The notes: generated by a model from the sequence alone, not told the origin. Counted from the stretch's first letter, positions 10,078 through 19,857 are shown. The stretch: 64,000 bases of DNA from Notolepis coatsorum (GCA_963971535.1 OZ020592.1:54319150-54383149); one strand, 5' to 3'. Numbers and translations: made by a program.

Positions 10078-10380
10078 ATTTCACTCATCTCCGTTCTGTG
10101 ATAATCAAGAACACACTAAATAAAATCTCCATCACCATTTCACTCATCTCCGTTCTGTGTTAATCAAGAACACACAAAATAAAATCTCGATCCCCATTTC
10201 ACTCATCTCTGCTCTGTGTTAGAGAACACGCTAAATAAAATCTCCATCACAATTTCACTCATCTCTGTTCTGTGGTAATCAAGAACACACTAAATACAAT
10301 TTTCATCACCATTTCACTCATTTCCGTTATGTGCTAAATCCAAGAACACACTAAATAAAATCCCTATCACCATTTCACTC
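10078..10380. repeat. Tandem array of a roughly 60-bp unit, five copies
   Basis: Each unit contains CATTTCACTCATCTCCGTTC, then AATCAAGAACACACTAAATA. The copies differ by point changes and small indels and are non-coding. Confidence 0.85.
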
Positions 10381-10462
10381 CATGGGCCAAGGTTTTCAGG
10401 ACGCAATAGTGAACGATTATCACACAAAAAAGTTACCCCTATTTGAGATTAGGATTAGGCAT

Positions 10463-10551
10463 GAGATCTCCAGTGAGGTTAAGATCTCTTCCTTCTCCAC
10501 TTTTAAATCTTCTATAAAGAGGTGGATCATGAGTAGCAGAAGTTGGGAGTA
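10463..10551 (+). pseudogene. Possible LINE ORF2 C-terminal remnant
   Basis: The frame reads EISSEVKISSFSTFKSSIK followed by RWIMSSRSWE and a stop. A Ser-Phe-x-x-Phe-Lys ending with basic and Trp residues is how many CR1/L2-type ORF2 proteins finish. It compares with SFKRSVRKWLMDRIEE at 55332. With only about 29 codons the call is weak. Confidence 0.3.
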
Positions 10552-10634
10552 GATATCAATGGGATTATATTATGTTATTATTATATTATGTTTTCTCTCT
10601 AACCCTATTGTATCAGATTAAAATGGATTACTAC

Positions 10635-10995
10635 TAGGGCTGGGCAATTAATCGAAAATAAATCGTGATCTCGATTCATAGACCTATGCAATCTCATTTC
10701 AAAATTATGACATTTTTTTTTTTTACTTTTTACTTTACTTTTTTACTTTACTTTTTTAAATGATGACGATTCTGACTTGAGTTATTTTGTATGTTACAAG
10801 AGACGTTTAAGTTTAAGTCAAGCACTTTCATATATGTTATGTTTAAGTCAAGCACTTTGATTATGTTATGATGTCTGTTTAAGAGTGCAATAAATGATTT
10901 TATTGAAAACATTTGAATCATGTGAGAGAATCGTGATCTCAATTCTTAGAGAGAAAAATCGTGATTCACATTTTAGCAAGAATCGCCCAGCCCTA
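10635..10995. mobile_element. Non-autonomous hAT element (MITE), 361 bp
   Basis: The ends are an inverted pair, TAGGGCTGGGCAATT and its partner ending GCCCAGCCCTA. The subterminal sequence (AATCGTGATCTC) is inverted too. The 8-bp flanks are ATTACTAC on the left and ATTACCAC on the right, a target-site duplication with one mismatch. The length of the TSD and TIR fits the hAT superfamily. The interior is AT-rich and non-coding. The BEL element starts right after its right-hand duplication. Confidence 0.85.
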
Positions 10996-11003
10996 ATTAC
11001 CAC

Positions 11004-11495
11004 TGTAGGAGCCAATTTAGGACTTAGGAATGTCATGTGAGGAATGTCAGAATGTTAGGAATGTCACGTGACTACTTAGCATCAGCTGGGTAGCAGGCAG
11101 CGGCAGTTTTGTGAATGAAACCAGGGTAGTTAGTAGCGTTATAGTTTTTTGACCGTGCGAACAGCGATTTAACATGTTATGTTTTTCTTTTATTTATTAA
11201 ATGGTAAACGGTACACTGTGGTCCTGTCGTGCGCGTTCAGACTCCCGTTAATGACCTACTCTGCTTCAATGGTGTGGAAACTCAAAGACCGTCGGATATT
11301 ACATCTACAACCACTGTATTTATGTATGTATTAATAGTAGGGGTGGGAATCACCAGTTTCATCACGATACGATACGATATCGATTCTTTGGACAACGATA
11401 CGATATTATCCGATATCACACAGTCTGCCACTGTAATGACCTACTCTGCTTCAATGGTGTGCGAAACTCAAAGACCGTCGGATATTACATCTACA
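11004..11495 (+). repeat. BEL 5' LTR region with extra copied sequence
   Basis: 11004-11309 is a full 306-bp LTR. It is followed at 11310-11431 by a copy of the DNA that flanks the 3' LTR: ACCACTG and the spacer, then the first 94 or so bp of the hAT element at 18170. After that comes a second copy of the last 62 bp of the LTR (11434-11495), and then the internal region. The LTR promoter and polyadenylation sites were not located with confidence. No canonical primer-binding site was recognised right after 11495. Confidence 0.85.
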
Positions 11496-11898
11496 TTTGT
11501 CAAAAAACTGGCTACGGAGCTTGTTAACACTGCACCGGACTTGGAACTGGATGGATGGATCTGATCGAGAGATAACAGCATGAAGTAGGAAAACAGCCAA
11601 TCCCTTGACTCTACGACAAGGTAATGGGAAGCCTTCATGTTGTATATTGCCTGCCCGAAACGAGGCGAAGAAAGAAGGCTAAGGCTACGGCCAATGAATA
11701 AATATGAATATTATGAATATTCATTATATTATGAACGTGACAGAATGACACGAAAGTGACAGTTCCCCTGCAGGCAAACTCACGTCGCAAACTTAACTCA
11801 ACCAAGCAGAGTGCGTCATAATATTAGACGTTGCTTTGATCTAAGAATAAGAAAAGTGACTTTTAAGTTAAAGGTGCTTTTGAACACTGCAAACTTGA
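11496..11898 (+). other. BEL 5' leader
   Basis: This is the untranslated region between the LTR and gag. It contains an AT-rich inverted motif, AATATGAATATTATGAATATTC, at about 11701-11722. The frame crossing its left end (11229-11564) is an accident of LTR and hAT sequence. Confidence 0.6.
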
Positions 11899-12468
11899 AT
11901 GAGTCACTCTGCAATTGTTACGATGGATGAGGGAAAGGAGCATGACGTGGGAAATCCCAAAGAACAGGGAAGGTCACGTAAATTAACTGAAAAGGGATTG
12001 GAGTATAAGTTGCAAAAATGCATTGGACTAAGAAGACAAAGGCTGCGAGACCTGTCTAATAAAATGAATATGATGGAGTCATTAATGGAGGACGTACAAA
12101 ATGTACGACACGTCCAAGAAGGGATGGAAAATGACTTTGCTAATGTATTAGAGGAATTCAACTGTCTTAATAAAGAAGTGACATGCCTATTATCCGAGGA
12201 GGAACAAGCACGTGACCAAGATAGTTGGTTCGAGCCTAAAATGGCACCCATCAGACACTTTATGAAAACTACAAAACAATGGATTGCAGCTGTGTACATA
12301 TCACACAAGGTGGAGGATCAGCATAAAGAGGACGTTCAGCCACAAAAAGAGCCTGAAACAGAAAAAGATTTGCAAGATGGCGTCCAACTCGAAGACAGCG
12401 TTTCACACACCAGCCACGCTGGACACGCCCGCCCACACGGGTCGCAAGTAAGCCGCGCTCATCACTAG
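11899..12468 (+). CDS. BEL gag, N-terminal part
   Basis: This 189-codon frame opens with an ATG in the normal position for BEL gag. It encodes a charged, probably coiled-coil N-terminal region (residues about 30-110, rich in Glu, Lys, Arg and Leu heptads). It has no catalytic motif. The frame ends at a stop near 12468, but the sense reading continues in another frame from about 12430. A small indel therefore separates it from the rest of gag. Assignment rests mainly on position between the BEL LTR and the DUF1759 region. Confidence 0.7.
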   Translation: MSHSAIVTMDEGKEHDVGNPKEQGRSRKLTEKGLEYKLQKCIGLRRQRLRDLSNKMNMMESLMEDVQNVRHVQEGMENDFANVLEEFNCLNKEVTCLLSEEEQARDQDSWFEPKMAPIRHFMKTTKQWIAAVYISHKVEDQHKEDVQPQKEPETEKDLQDGVQLEDSVSHTSHAGHARPHGSQVSRAHH

Positions 12469-12518
12469 GATCAAAAGTTTCAGCAACACGTGCTAAACAA
12501 GAGGCAGAGCATGCAGCA

Positions 12519-13745
12519 TTGCTGGAACGCGCCGCAGCACTGAAGAAGTGGCAGCAGCTAGCGCTGGAAGAAGCTAAACTCAAAGCTGAAGAAGCTAAAC
12601 TCAAAGCTAAAAAGGAAGAGCTCGAGATGGAGACTGCTTTGGCTGAAAGTAGCACGAAGCTAAATGTGCTCAACGAGTATCAAAGGTCAGAGGATGGTGG
12701 GAGTAGGCTCTGCAGAGGATCAGAGGATGGTGGGAGTAGGAGCCGCAGAGGGAGCGTGAAACACGAATTAACCTGCGCCTCGCCTCCTCAACCAGACAAC
12801 GCAAACCATCATGCACAGCCACGGATGCTACGCATCCAACCACCCCAAATGGCTCAGCAAGACTCTCTCATCTCTCATTCCAACATCAGTGAAGATGATG
12901 ACATGCTGAAGGTCATGCAAAAACAGAACATAATCACAGAGCTCCTTGTAAAGCAGCAGAGGCAATCACAGCTACCAACAAGGGATATCCCAGTGTTCAG
13001 GGATGACGCACTTCAATACAAGTCCTTCATTCGAGCATTCGAACACTCAATAGAACAGAAGACAGACAACAATCAAGATAAATTGTACTTCTTGGAACAA
13101 TTTACAAATGGTGAACCCCAGGAGCTAGTTCGCAGCTGCGTTCACATGCAACCTAGCAGGGGCTACAAGGAAGCAAAGCGACTGCTTCACAGGCACTATG
13201 GAGACGAGCTACGGATCGCCAGCGCTTACATAGACAAGGCACTCCAATGGCCGCAGATCAAGTCTGAAGATGGAAAGGCGCTAAATGCCTATGCAATGTT
13301 TGTGGTCGGATGCCGCAACACAATGGAGGACATCGATGCAATGGAGGAAATGGATAACCCTACCAACCTACGGACGGTAGTATCCAAGTTACCCTACAAT
13401 TTGAAAGAGCGTTGGCGCACAGAAGCCTACAACATCAAAGAGAGAAGAGACAAAAGAGCAAAATTTAATGATCTGGTGACGTACATAGAGCGTCAAGCCA
13501 AAATAGCAACGGATCCCCTCTTCGGTGACTTACCAGACAGCCGTCCAACCACAGTTGGAAGGAGCGAGAGGGAAAGGCCCCCAGCTAGGAAAGAGAAACG
13601 TGGGAGCTTCGCAACAACCGTCACCACGGAAAAACAAAACAAAAAAGGAAGTGCCTTTGAGAAGCCATGCATGTACTGTCAGCAAGCTCACGCCCTAGAC
13701 ACTTGTAGTAAAATCAAGAGTCAACCACACAAGGAACGGGTGTAG
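12519..13745 (+). CDS. BEL gag central region (DUF1759), ends at a premature TAG
   Basis: The frame begins within a helical Ala/Glu/Lys-rich segment (EEAKLKAEEAKLKAKKEE). It continues into the conserved BEL gag-like DUF1759 domain, recognisable by IPVFRDDALQYKSFIRAFE, LYFLEQFTNGEP and EAKRLLHRHYGD. Near the end is a first zinc-binding motif, CMYCQQAHALDTC. The stop at 13743-13745 falls between that motif and the second one in the same frame. It is therefore a nonsense mutation, or less likely a programmed readthrough site. The open reading begins somewhat upstream of 12519, in frame. Confidence 0.82.
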   Translation: MLERAAALKKWQQLALEEAKLKAEEAKLKAKKEELEMETALAESSTKLNVLNEYQRSEDGGSRLCRGSEDGGSRSRRGSVKHELTCASPPQPDNANHHAQPRMLRIQPPQMAQQDSLISHSNISEDDDMLKVMQKQNIITELLVKQQRQSQLPTRDIPVFRDDALQYKSFIRAFEHSIEQKTDNNQDKLYFLEQFTNGEPQELVRSCVHMQPSRGYKEAKRLLHRHYGDELRIASAYIDKALQWPQIKSEDGKALNAYAMFVVGCRNTMEDIDAMEEMDNPTNLRTVVSKLPYNLKERWRTEAYNIKERRDKRAKFNDLVTYIERQAKIATDPLFGDLPDSRPTTVGRSERERPPARKEKRGSFATTVTTEKQNKKGSAFEKPCMYCQQAHALDTCSKIKSQPHKERV

Positions 13746-14050
13746 TTTTTAAAGTCAAAAGGCTTGTGCTTCGAGTGCTTGGCTTTGGGCCATCTCAGCA
13801 AGTTCTGCAAGAAAAGAACGGAGTGTAAGGAGTGTGCACTAAAATATCCGGACATCCTACACAAAGGCAAAGAAGAAAATTCCACCTCCCAGGAAAGGAT
13901 CAATGGCGCTCGAGAAGTATCAAGCCCTCAAGTTCCCTTCACGCAAGAGGCCACCTGCCTCACTGGGGCCGGAGAAAATGAATGTGTGCTGTCAATAATA
14001 CCGGTGAAAATCAAGTCAAGAAAGAGTGACAAGCACGTAGTGACATATTT
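13746..14050 (+). pseudogene. BEL gag-pol junction: second zinc knuckle, after an in-frame stop
   Basis: In frame with the preceding gag segment, this stretch encodes CFECLALGHLSKFC and a following CKEC-type cysteine pair, as in BEL gag proteins. It ends near 14050 in a run of eight T residues, where the frame shifts into the protease. The T run is a likely slippage or indel site. Together with the TAG at 13743 it isolates this segment from both neighbours. Confidence 0.7.
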
Positions 14051-14053
14051 TTT

Positions 14054-14713
14054 TTGGATCCAGGGAGCACAGCAACGTTCATCACAGAAGGCCTGCGGAA
14101 GAAACTGAATGTTAAAGGGAAACCAACGCAAGTACTCCTCAGCACCATGGGACAAGACAAGCCTGGAGGACAGAAACTCATGAACAGTTACGTGATATCA
14201 GACTTGGAGGTATGTGGGCTGGAAGACAGCAAGTTCATCGAGCTACCCAAGGCGTACACCCACAGTAACATACCGGTGCACACCGAGAACATACCCAAGC
14301 AATCCAAAATCCGGAAGTGGCCTTACCTTAATGAAGTACGCCTGCCAGAGATAGAAGCAGACGTCGGCCTACTTATCGGAGCGAACTGTGTGGGAGCAAT
14401 GGAGCCATGGCACATTATAAACAGTCAAGATGGAAGACCTTATGCGGTGAAGACTGCCATTGGCTGGGTCGTGAATGGACCCATGAGGAAGGAGCAGAGT
14501 AGTGAGATCAACCAGCCTCACTGCTCGGTGAACAGGATCACAGTGGCAGAAGTTGAAAAGCTGTTGGTCCAACAGTACAACACCGACTTTCCAGAACGTA
14601 GCTATGACGACAAGGAGGAGATGTCTCAGGAAGACAAGCAGTTCAGAGTCGGTGAAGAGAACGACAACTTTCGAGAACGGCCATTACAGCATCGAATTGC
14701 CACTCAAGGATGA
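14054..14713 (+). pseudogene. BEL aspartic protease (DUF1758-like)
   Basis: The frame opens with LDPGSTATFIT, the aspartic protease active-site signature (Asp-x-Gly-Ser). It is followed by a DUF1758-type region, including VGLLIGANCVGAMEP and TAIGWVVNGPM. BEL proteases cleave the gag-pol polyprotein. A frameshift at about 14655 moves the reading into the RT frame. The last 15 or so residues of this frame are out of register. The upstream T-run frameshift also separates it from gag. Confidence 0.78.
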
Positions 14714-15790
14714 CAAGCTGCCAATGCCCAACAACCGTTGTATGGCAAAACAGCGCATGGCTAGCTTGCAACGGAAATTCAAGAAGGACCCGGGGTTCTA
14801 CGAAGACTACAACAACTTCATGTACAATGTCATAGAAAAAGGCTATGCTGTCGGAGTTCCGGCTGACCAGCTGAACCGCGCAGACGCCAGGGTGTCCTAC
14901 ATACCACACCACGGGGTGTACCACCCCAAGAAGAAAAAGATAAGAGTCGTCTTTGACTGTGCAGCCTCTTTTCAAGAACAGTCTCTGAACAGTAGGTTAC
15001 TACAAGGACCCGACATGACCAACACGCTAGTTGGCGTCCTCTTAAGATTCCGTGAGGAGCCAGTAGCGATGATGGCCGACATCGAGTCAATGTTTTATCA
15101 GGTGAAGGGACCTGAACATGATGCAGACCTCCAACGCTTCTTTTGGTGGCCCAACAGCAACTTTAATGAGCCCATGGAAGAATTCAGGATGACAGTGCAC
15201 CTCTTTGGTGCCACGTCATCACCAAGCATCGCATCGTATGCGTTGAAGAGAACCGCAGAAGATCACAAAGCCACTGTGCCCCCAGAAGCCGTTCAAACTG
15301 TCCTAAACTATTTCTACGTAGACGACTGCTTGAAGAGCGTGGCATCGGAAAAAGACGCAGTGACCTTGGCTAAGGATTTTCGCACCTTGTGTGCCAGCGG
15401 AGGATTCACCTTGATGAAATGGATGAGCCATAACAGGAAAGTGCTCATGTCCATCCCAGAAGAACACAGAGCTAAAGAAATGAAGAACTTGGATCTTAGT
15501 TCTGAAGTTCTACCTGTCGAGAGAGCACTCGACATAGAGTGGGATACAGAAACCGATACTTTCACCTACAGCATCAAGCTGCCAGACAAGCCGATGACGA
15601 GAAGGGGAATCTTGTCCGTCGTCAACTCCATCTACGACCCCCTCGGCTTACTGGCGCCGGTCATCCTGCCTGCTAAACTCCTGCTGAAAGATCTGTGTAA
15701 GGAGCTACGTGGATGGGATGAAGACATCTGTGAAAGACATGCAGAGGATTGGAAAGGATGGATAAAAGACGTTGCACCACTTTTCAGACG
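14655..15790 (+). CDS. BEL reverse transcriptase
   Basis: The open frame spans about 14553-16010. The part in register with BEL pol runs from about 14655 to 15790. Motifs seen in order are IRVVFDCAASF, LLQGPDMTNTLVGVL, AMMADIESMFYQV, VHLFGATSSPSIASYAL, FYVDDCLKS (the YVDD polymerase centre) and GGFTLMKWMSN-like. The thumb sequence IYDPLGLLAPVILPAK follows. All catalytic aspartates are present. A frame change and apparent small deletion near 15785 lead into RNase H, and the rest of the frame to 16010 is noise. Confidence 0.88.
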
Positions 15791-16430
15791 CCTCAGAGTA
15801 TGCCTACGGCACTGCAACTTACCTGTTACTGGAGAACAAGCAAGGCAAGAAACATTGTTCCCTCATGATGGGCAAGTCAAGAGTAGCCTCACTCAAACAA
15901 GTCACAATCCCCAGACTAGAACTGACAGCGGCAGTCGTTGCCGTGAAGGTAGACAAGATGCTGCGTCAAGAACTTCAAGTTCCGCTACAACCATCTACCT
16001 TCTGGACTGATAGCACCACAGTGCTCAGATACATAGACAATGACACTGCTCGCTTCAAAACCTTCGTAGCAAACAGAATCAACCTGATCCGAGAAGCCAC
16101 CAAGCCTTCCCAATGGAAGTATGTAAAAACAACAGAAAACCCAGCGGATCAGTCCAGCAGAGGCCTGAAGGCCAAGAACTTGGCACAATCAAGGACGTGG
16201 ATCGACGGACCAAGTTTCCTGCTGAACAAAGAGTGTGACTCGCCGGAACAACCCGTGCAAAGGAAGGAAAGCCTTCAAGACGACCCAGAGGTCAAGAACA
16301 CGGCGACGGTCAACACAGTCAACACAATCAAAGTCAAAGATGACATGGAACCAGTGTGCAAGCTGGTCAAGTACTACTCGGAATGGCAGAAACTAAAAAG
16401 AGCTGTGGCATGGATTCTAAAACTAAGGAG
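15772..16430 (+). CDS. BEL RNase H, front part of a chimeric frame
   Basis: This frame starts with HHFSDASEYAYGTATYL, the Pao-type RNase H opening whose Asp is catalytic. It continues through IPRLELTAAVVAVK (second acidic residue), FWTDSTTVLRYI (third) and ENPADQSSRGL. Near 16430 it reads AVAWILKLR, a motif that normally leads to the BEL integrase. Here it passes without a stop into a LINE ORF2 tail that ends at 17232. The BEL integrase zinc domain and DDE core are absent. Confidence 0.85.
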
Positions 16431-17560
16431 GACTCTGCAACAACTGTTAACAGCGGTGTTGACATCGGTCACTGAATGGTTGACTAACTCATGTCTGCAT
16501 TTAAACACCAAAAAGACTGTTTGCATGTTTTTTACAAAGAGGCTGATGAATACTGTCTCACCTGATGTCTATGTCAGAGGAGAAAGGTTGACAGTTGTAT
16601 CCGAATATAGATACCTTGGGATAAAAATGGACTCCAATCTTACATTTAAAAAACAAATCAAATCGGTAGTAAACAATGCAAAGTTTCACTTATCAAACTT
16701 CCGTCACATCAGAAACTCTCTGTCAACAAAAGCAGCAGCACTGTATTTTAATGCCATTATTATGTCACACTTAACATACTGTCTGACTAGCTGGACACAA
16801 GCCTCCTGTACAACATTACGATCTGTACAGGTAGTTTACCATCAGGCTGTGAAAGTTCTGGACAGGAAAACAAACAGCCACCACCATTGTTATAGCATAG
16901 CAAACCAGAACCTACTGAGCTGGGACAATCTTGTCAAATTCAAAGATGCCTGCCTTACCTATAAAATCCTACATGGCTTGGCTCCTCCCCCCCTCTGTAC
17001 TTTCATAAAACAGAAAGCATCTGCTGATAGATATACCAGGTCTGTAGTCAGAGGGGACTGTGTAGTCCCAAACAGGAGGTCTGCTTTTAGTCAGACAGCC
17101 TTTTCCGTGAGAGCAGCCCACACCTGGAACAGTCTGCCAACACGGCTCAGGGAGTATCAAAGTTACATCTCATTTAAAACTAACTTAAAATCATGGTTGA
17201 GAGATGGTCAAGTGTGCGACCATTTTAACTGAGGGGTTGTATTTTAATGTATGTATTTTAGTGTATTGTAACCTATACTGATTCCTACTGTGTTTTAATT
17301 ATTGTACTATTTTTTTTAACTGAGGGGTTGTATTTTAATGTATTTATTTGTATGTATTTTAGTGTATTGTAACCTATATTGATTCCTACTGTGTTTTAAT
17401 TATTGTACTATGTTTTAATTATTGTTGTGCTCATGTCACCTGCCCCAGAGACTACAGTTGAAAATTAGCCAACTTGGCTAAACTGGCATATTTACAGTCA
17501 AATGTTCCTTAATATGCACTGTCTCTGTATTTTAAACCAATAAATACAAAATACAAACTG
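16431..17560 (+). mobile_element. LINE 3' end inserted in BEL pol, fused in frame
   Basis: From about 16431 the reading frame encodes the C-terminal half of a Rex1/CR1/L2-like ORF2 protein. It shows LTNSCLHLNTKKT, YRYLGIKMDSNLTFKKQI, FSVRAAHTWNSLP and a stop at 17230. The 3' UTR contains a tandem duplication of about 99 bp (17220-17318 and 17319-17412) and ends near AATAAATACAAAATACAAAC. The LINE is 5'-truncated. It has the same orientation as BEL and happens to keep the upstream frame open. BEL sequence resumes at about 17561. Confidence 0.82.
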
Positions 17561-17835
17561 AAAGAAGAAAGAAATTAGTCATCACGGAGAATCACCCAAA
17601 CATAAAAGGACCCTGAAAAGCAAAAGTCCAGGCTAAAGCCAAGGGTAAAAATAAAAACCAAGACCAACATACTGGAAAGGCCAGTAAACAAACTGTGCTT
17701 GCCCGAGGAAGCAACACGAGAGGAGGACTGAATGAGAATAGTCCACAAGAGGCTCAAAGTGCGCCGGTTCATGGACTTTATAATTTGTTTAGTAATTGCT
17801 TAGCCCTCCTGCCTAACCAATTAGGGGCCGGTTAA
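17561..17835 (+). pseudogene. BEL pol C-terminal end and 3' untranslated part
   Basis: After the LINE, a frame encoding NILERPVNKLCLLEEA appears. This is like the closing Arg-Pro-Val-x-Lys-Leu motif of BEL pol (DUF5641). Its stop is near 17729. About 100 bp follow up to the LTR, ending in the purine-rich TTAGGGGCCGG, a possible polypurine tract. The segment shows that BEL sequence continues on both sides of the LINE, although integrase is missing. Confidence 0.65.
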
Positions 17836-18141
17836 TGTAGGAGCCAATTTAGGACTCAGGAATGTCATGTGAGGAATGTCAGAATGTTAGGAATGTCACG
17901 TGACTACTTAGCGTCAGCTGGGTAGCAGGCAGCGGCAGTTTTGTGAATGAAACCAGGGTAGTTAGTAGCGTTATAGTTTTTTGACCGTGCGAACAGCGAT
18001 TTAACATGTTATGTTTTTCTTTTCTTTATTAAATGGTAAACGGTACACTGTGGTCCTGTCGTGCGCGTTCAGACTCCCGTTAATTACCTACTCTGCTTCA
18101 ATGGTGTGGAAACTCAAAGACCGTCGGATATTACATCTACA
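17836..18141 (+). repeat. BEL 3' LTR, 306 bp
   Basis: It starts TGTAGGAGCC, ends ACATCTACA, and is followed by the ACCAC target duplication. It differs from 11004-11309 at about four sites (for example ACTCAGG against ACTTAGG, and AATTACC against AATGACC). Confidence 0.92.
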
Positions 18142-18169
18142 ACCACTGTATTTATGTATGTATTAATAG

Positions 18170-18981
18170 TAGGGGTGGGAATCACCAGTTTCATCACGAT
18201 ACGATACGATATCGATTCTTTGGACAACGATACGATATTATCCGATATCACACAGTCTGCCACGATACGATACGATTCGATTCAGGTGCCTTGCGATCGA
18301 TATGAGACGATATTATATGCCCATTTAACACAATCAGTAACATTTAAATCAACAACAAAAAAGGCAATGGAAATATCATTTGACATTTTTATTTTTGAGC
18401 TCTTCCAGACATTTAAATGAAAAACAATATTGTTTTCCTCCTGTTCACTGTTTTTGGTTCGTTTTTCTTTTTTTTCCGATATTAATATCCTATTCACTGT
18501 CAGAGCTGTATTAAGGTGCAGTACCGGCCAGATCCTGTTAGTGGGGCTATCCCGAGAATGCACCCTCCTTCCCAGTGCCCACTTCTCTCTGCCTATGGCT
18601 CTGGGTTAGCTTGTTAGCTTACGCTAACGTAACGTTATCTTCGATCTTTAACGCGACGTGGGCATAATGGAGTGGCGAGGATTGCAAAGCAGGTTAGATG
18701 CATTGGACCCGTTGCAGAATAAAACAGCAGGGACATGTTTTGGGTCACAGAATAGGCACACTAGTCTTGCTCTAGTGACGCTCTAGACGCTACTGCTGTG
18801 TGCTGTTGATGTTAAACGGAGTTTCACAATACTGGGCGCGGGGCGATGATGTCGCCGTCGCCGGATTTTCAAAATAAGAGTATCGCAATATGAATCGATC
18901 TTTTTACGTTGCATCGATCCTATTTGATTATTGATAATAGATCGATATATCGATCTGGATCGATGTATTGTCCCACCCCTA
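18170..18981. mobile_element. Non-autonomous hAT-type element, 812 bp
   Basis: The ends are TAGGGGTGGGAATC and a partner ending TGTCCCACCCCTA, with a perfect 8-bp target duplication ATTAATAG (18162-18169 and 18982-18989). Subterminal regions are rich in ATCGAT and CGATACGATA words. No transposase motif is seen. The first 94 or so bp also occur in the BEL 5' LTR region at 11338-11431. Confidence 0.9.
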
Positions 18982-19131
18982 ATTAATAGTATTGAATAGT
19001 TGATCGATTGATTGTAAATTGTCTGCAATATGTCCCCCCGCCCCCCCATGCATATCTGCTGACTCTGATCATGGTATTATTCTATACCACACATCCTTAT
19101 ACAAATACACTACAAAAACACCCACGTCCAC

Positions 19132-19857
19132 CAGGCCATGTGAGCGGATCGGAGCGTGAGCAGCGCGGGGCGCGGAGCGGGCGGTTTTGACGTGAGCGAG
19201 GAGTGGGTTTTAAAATGAGTTGGCGCGACGTCCGGAGCAAGAGTTCTCCTCCGCTCCAATCCACTCCAGGCCGCTCACAGTGGTTTAACACTGTTGATGT
19301 AATATACATGCAGTACAATGCCAAAGCAACAGATGGCGATGTACAAACATGAAGGCCATTTTCAACCAATGAGAAGGGTGAACCTGTGATATCCTGTTCA
19401 GGCTTCACTCCTCCTCCTTCACTCACTCCTGTTAGAAAAAGTATCGACGCCATTGTTGTTGTCGTTAGCTTACATGCTAACGTTAATGGCAGCGACCATA
19501 GCATTGTGGCTCGGCTAGCCTATCATCGCTTAATAGAGCTAGTGAATGGATAAACAACGTTATTTAACATTGCAGAATGGGTACAATTACAATGCGGCTC
19601 AATACAAACAATTGTTAAGGTGCCCAGGGGGTGTAGACTGTTGCAGTTTGAGCTAATTTACACCATGCTCTAAAAAAAAATTTAAATCTGCCGAGCGCTC
19701 TGGCGCGGGGAGCGGGGAGCGCTCGATTCAAGGTGAGTGGGGAGCGAGCGGAGAGCGACTTGGGGGCGGGGTCAACATGAGCGATTAGCGGAGCGGACCA
19801 AGCTTTAAAGAGCGAAGAGCGGATTTCTCGGCCGCGCCGATCCGCTCACGTGGCCTG
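19132..19857. mobile_element. Non-autonomous hAT-type element with GAGCGG repeats, 726 bp
   Basis: The ends CAGGCCATGTGAGCGGATCGG and their inverted partner (ending GATCCGCTCACGTGGCCTG) are flanked by a perfect 8-bp duplication, ACGTCCAC (19124-19131 and 19858-19865). Both arms carry many GAGCGG/GCGGAGCGG words, a likely transposase-binding array (inference). The interior holds a LINE 3' tail fragment. Confidence 0.9.
19563..19645 (-). mobile_element. LINE 3' end fragment (AATC-tail family)
   Basis: The diverged block CATTGCAGAATGGGTACAA, then ACAATTGTTAAGG, matches the family seen at 7190, 50767 and 57310. It lies inside the hAT element at 19132. Confidence 0.6.

Larger units (their letters stand above)
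11004..18141 (+). mobile_element. BEL/Pao LTR retrotransposon, complete insertion, defective
   Basis: Two 306-bp LTRs starting TGTAGGAGCC and ending ACATCTACA bound gag, protease, RT and RNase H in the BEL/Pao order. A perfect 5-bp target duplication, ACCAC, lies at 10999-11003 and 18142-18146. The two LTRs differ at about four positions, so the insertion is young. Coding capacity is broken by several frameshifts, a stop between the gag zinc-binding motifs, and loss of the integrase region to a LINE insertion. The element entered exactly at the edge of the hAT MITE on its left. A second hAT element lies 28 bp beyond its right LTR. Confidence 0.9.

Noticed and set aside
11229..11564. 111-codon frame over the BEL 5' LTR and its twin at 18061
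   Set aside because: Both lie in LTR and hAT sequence, and the similarity reflects the duplicated non-coding DNA.
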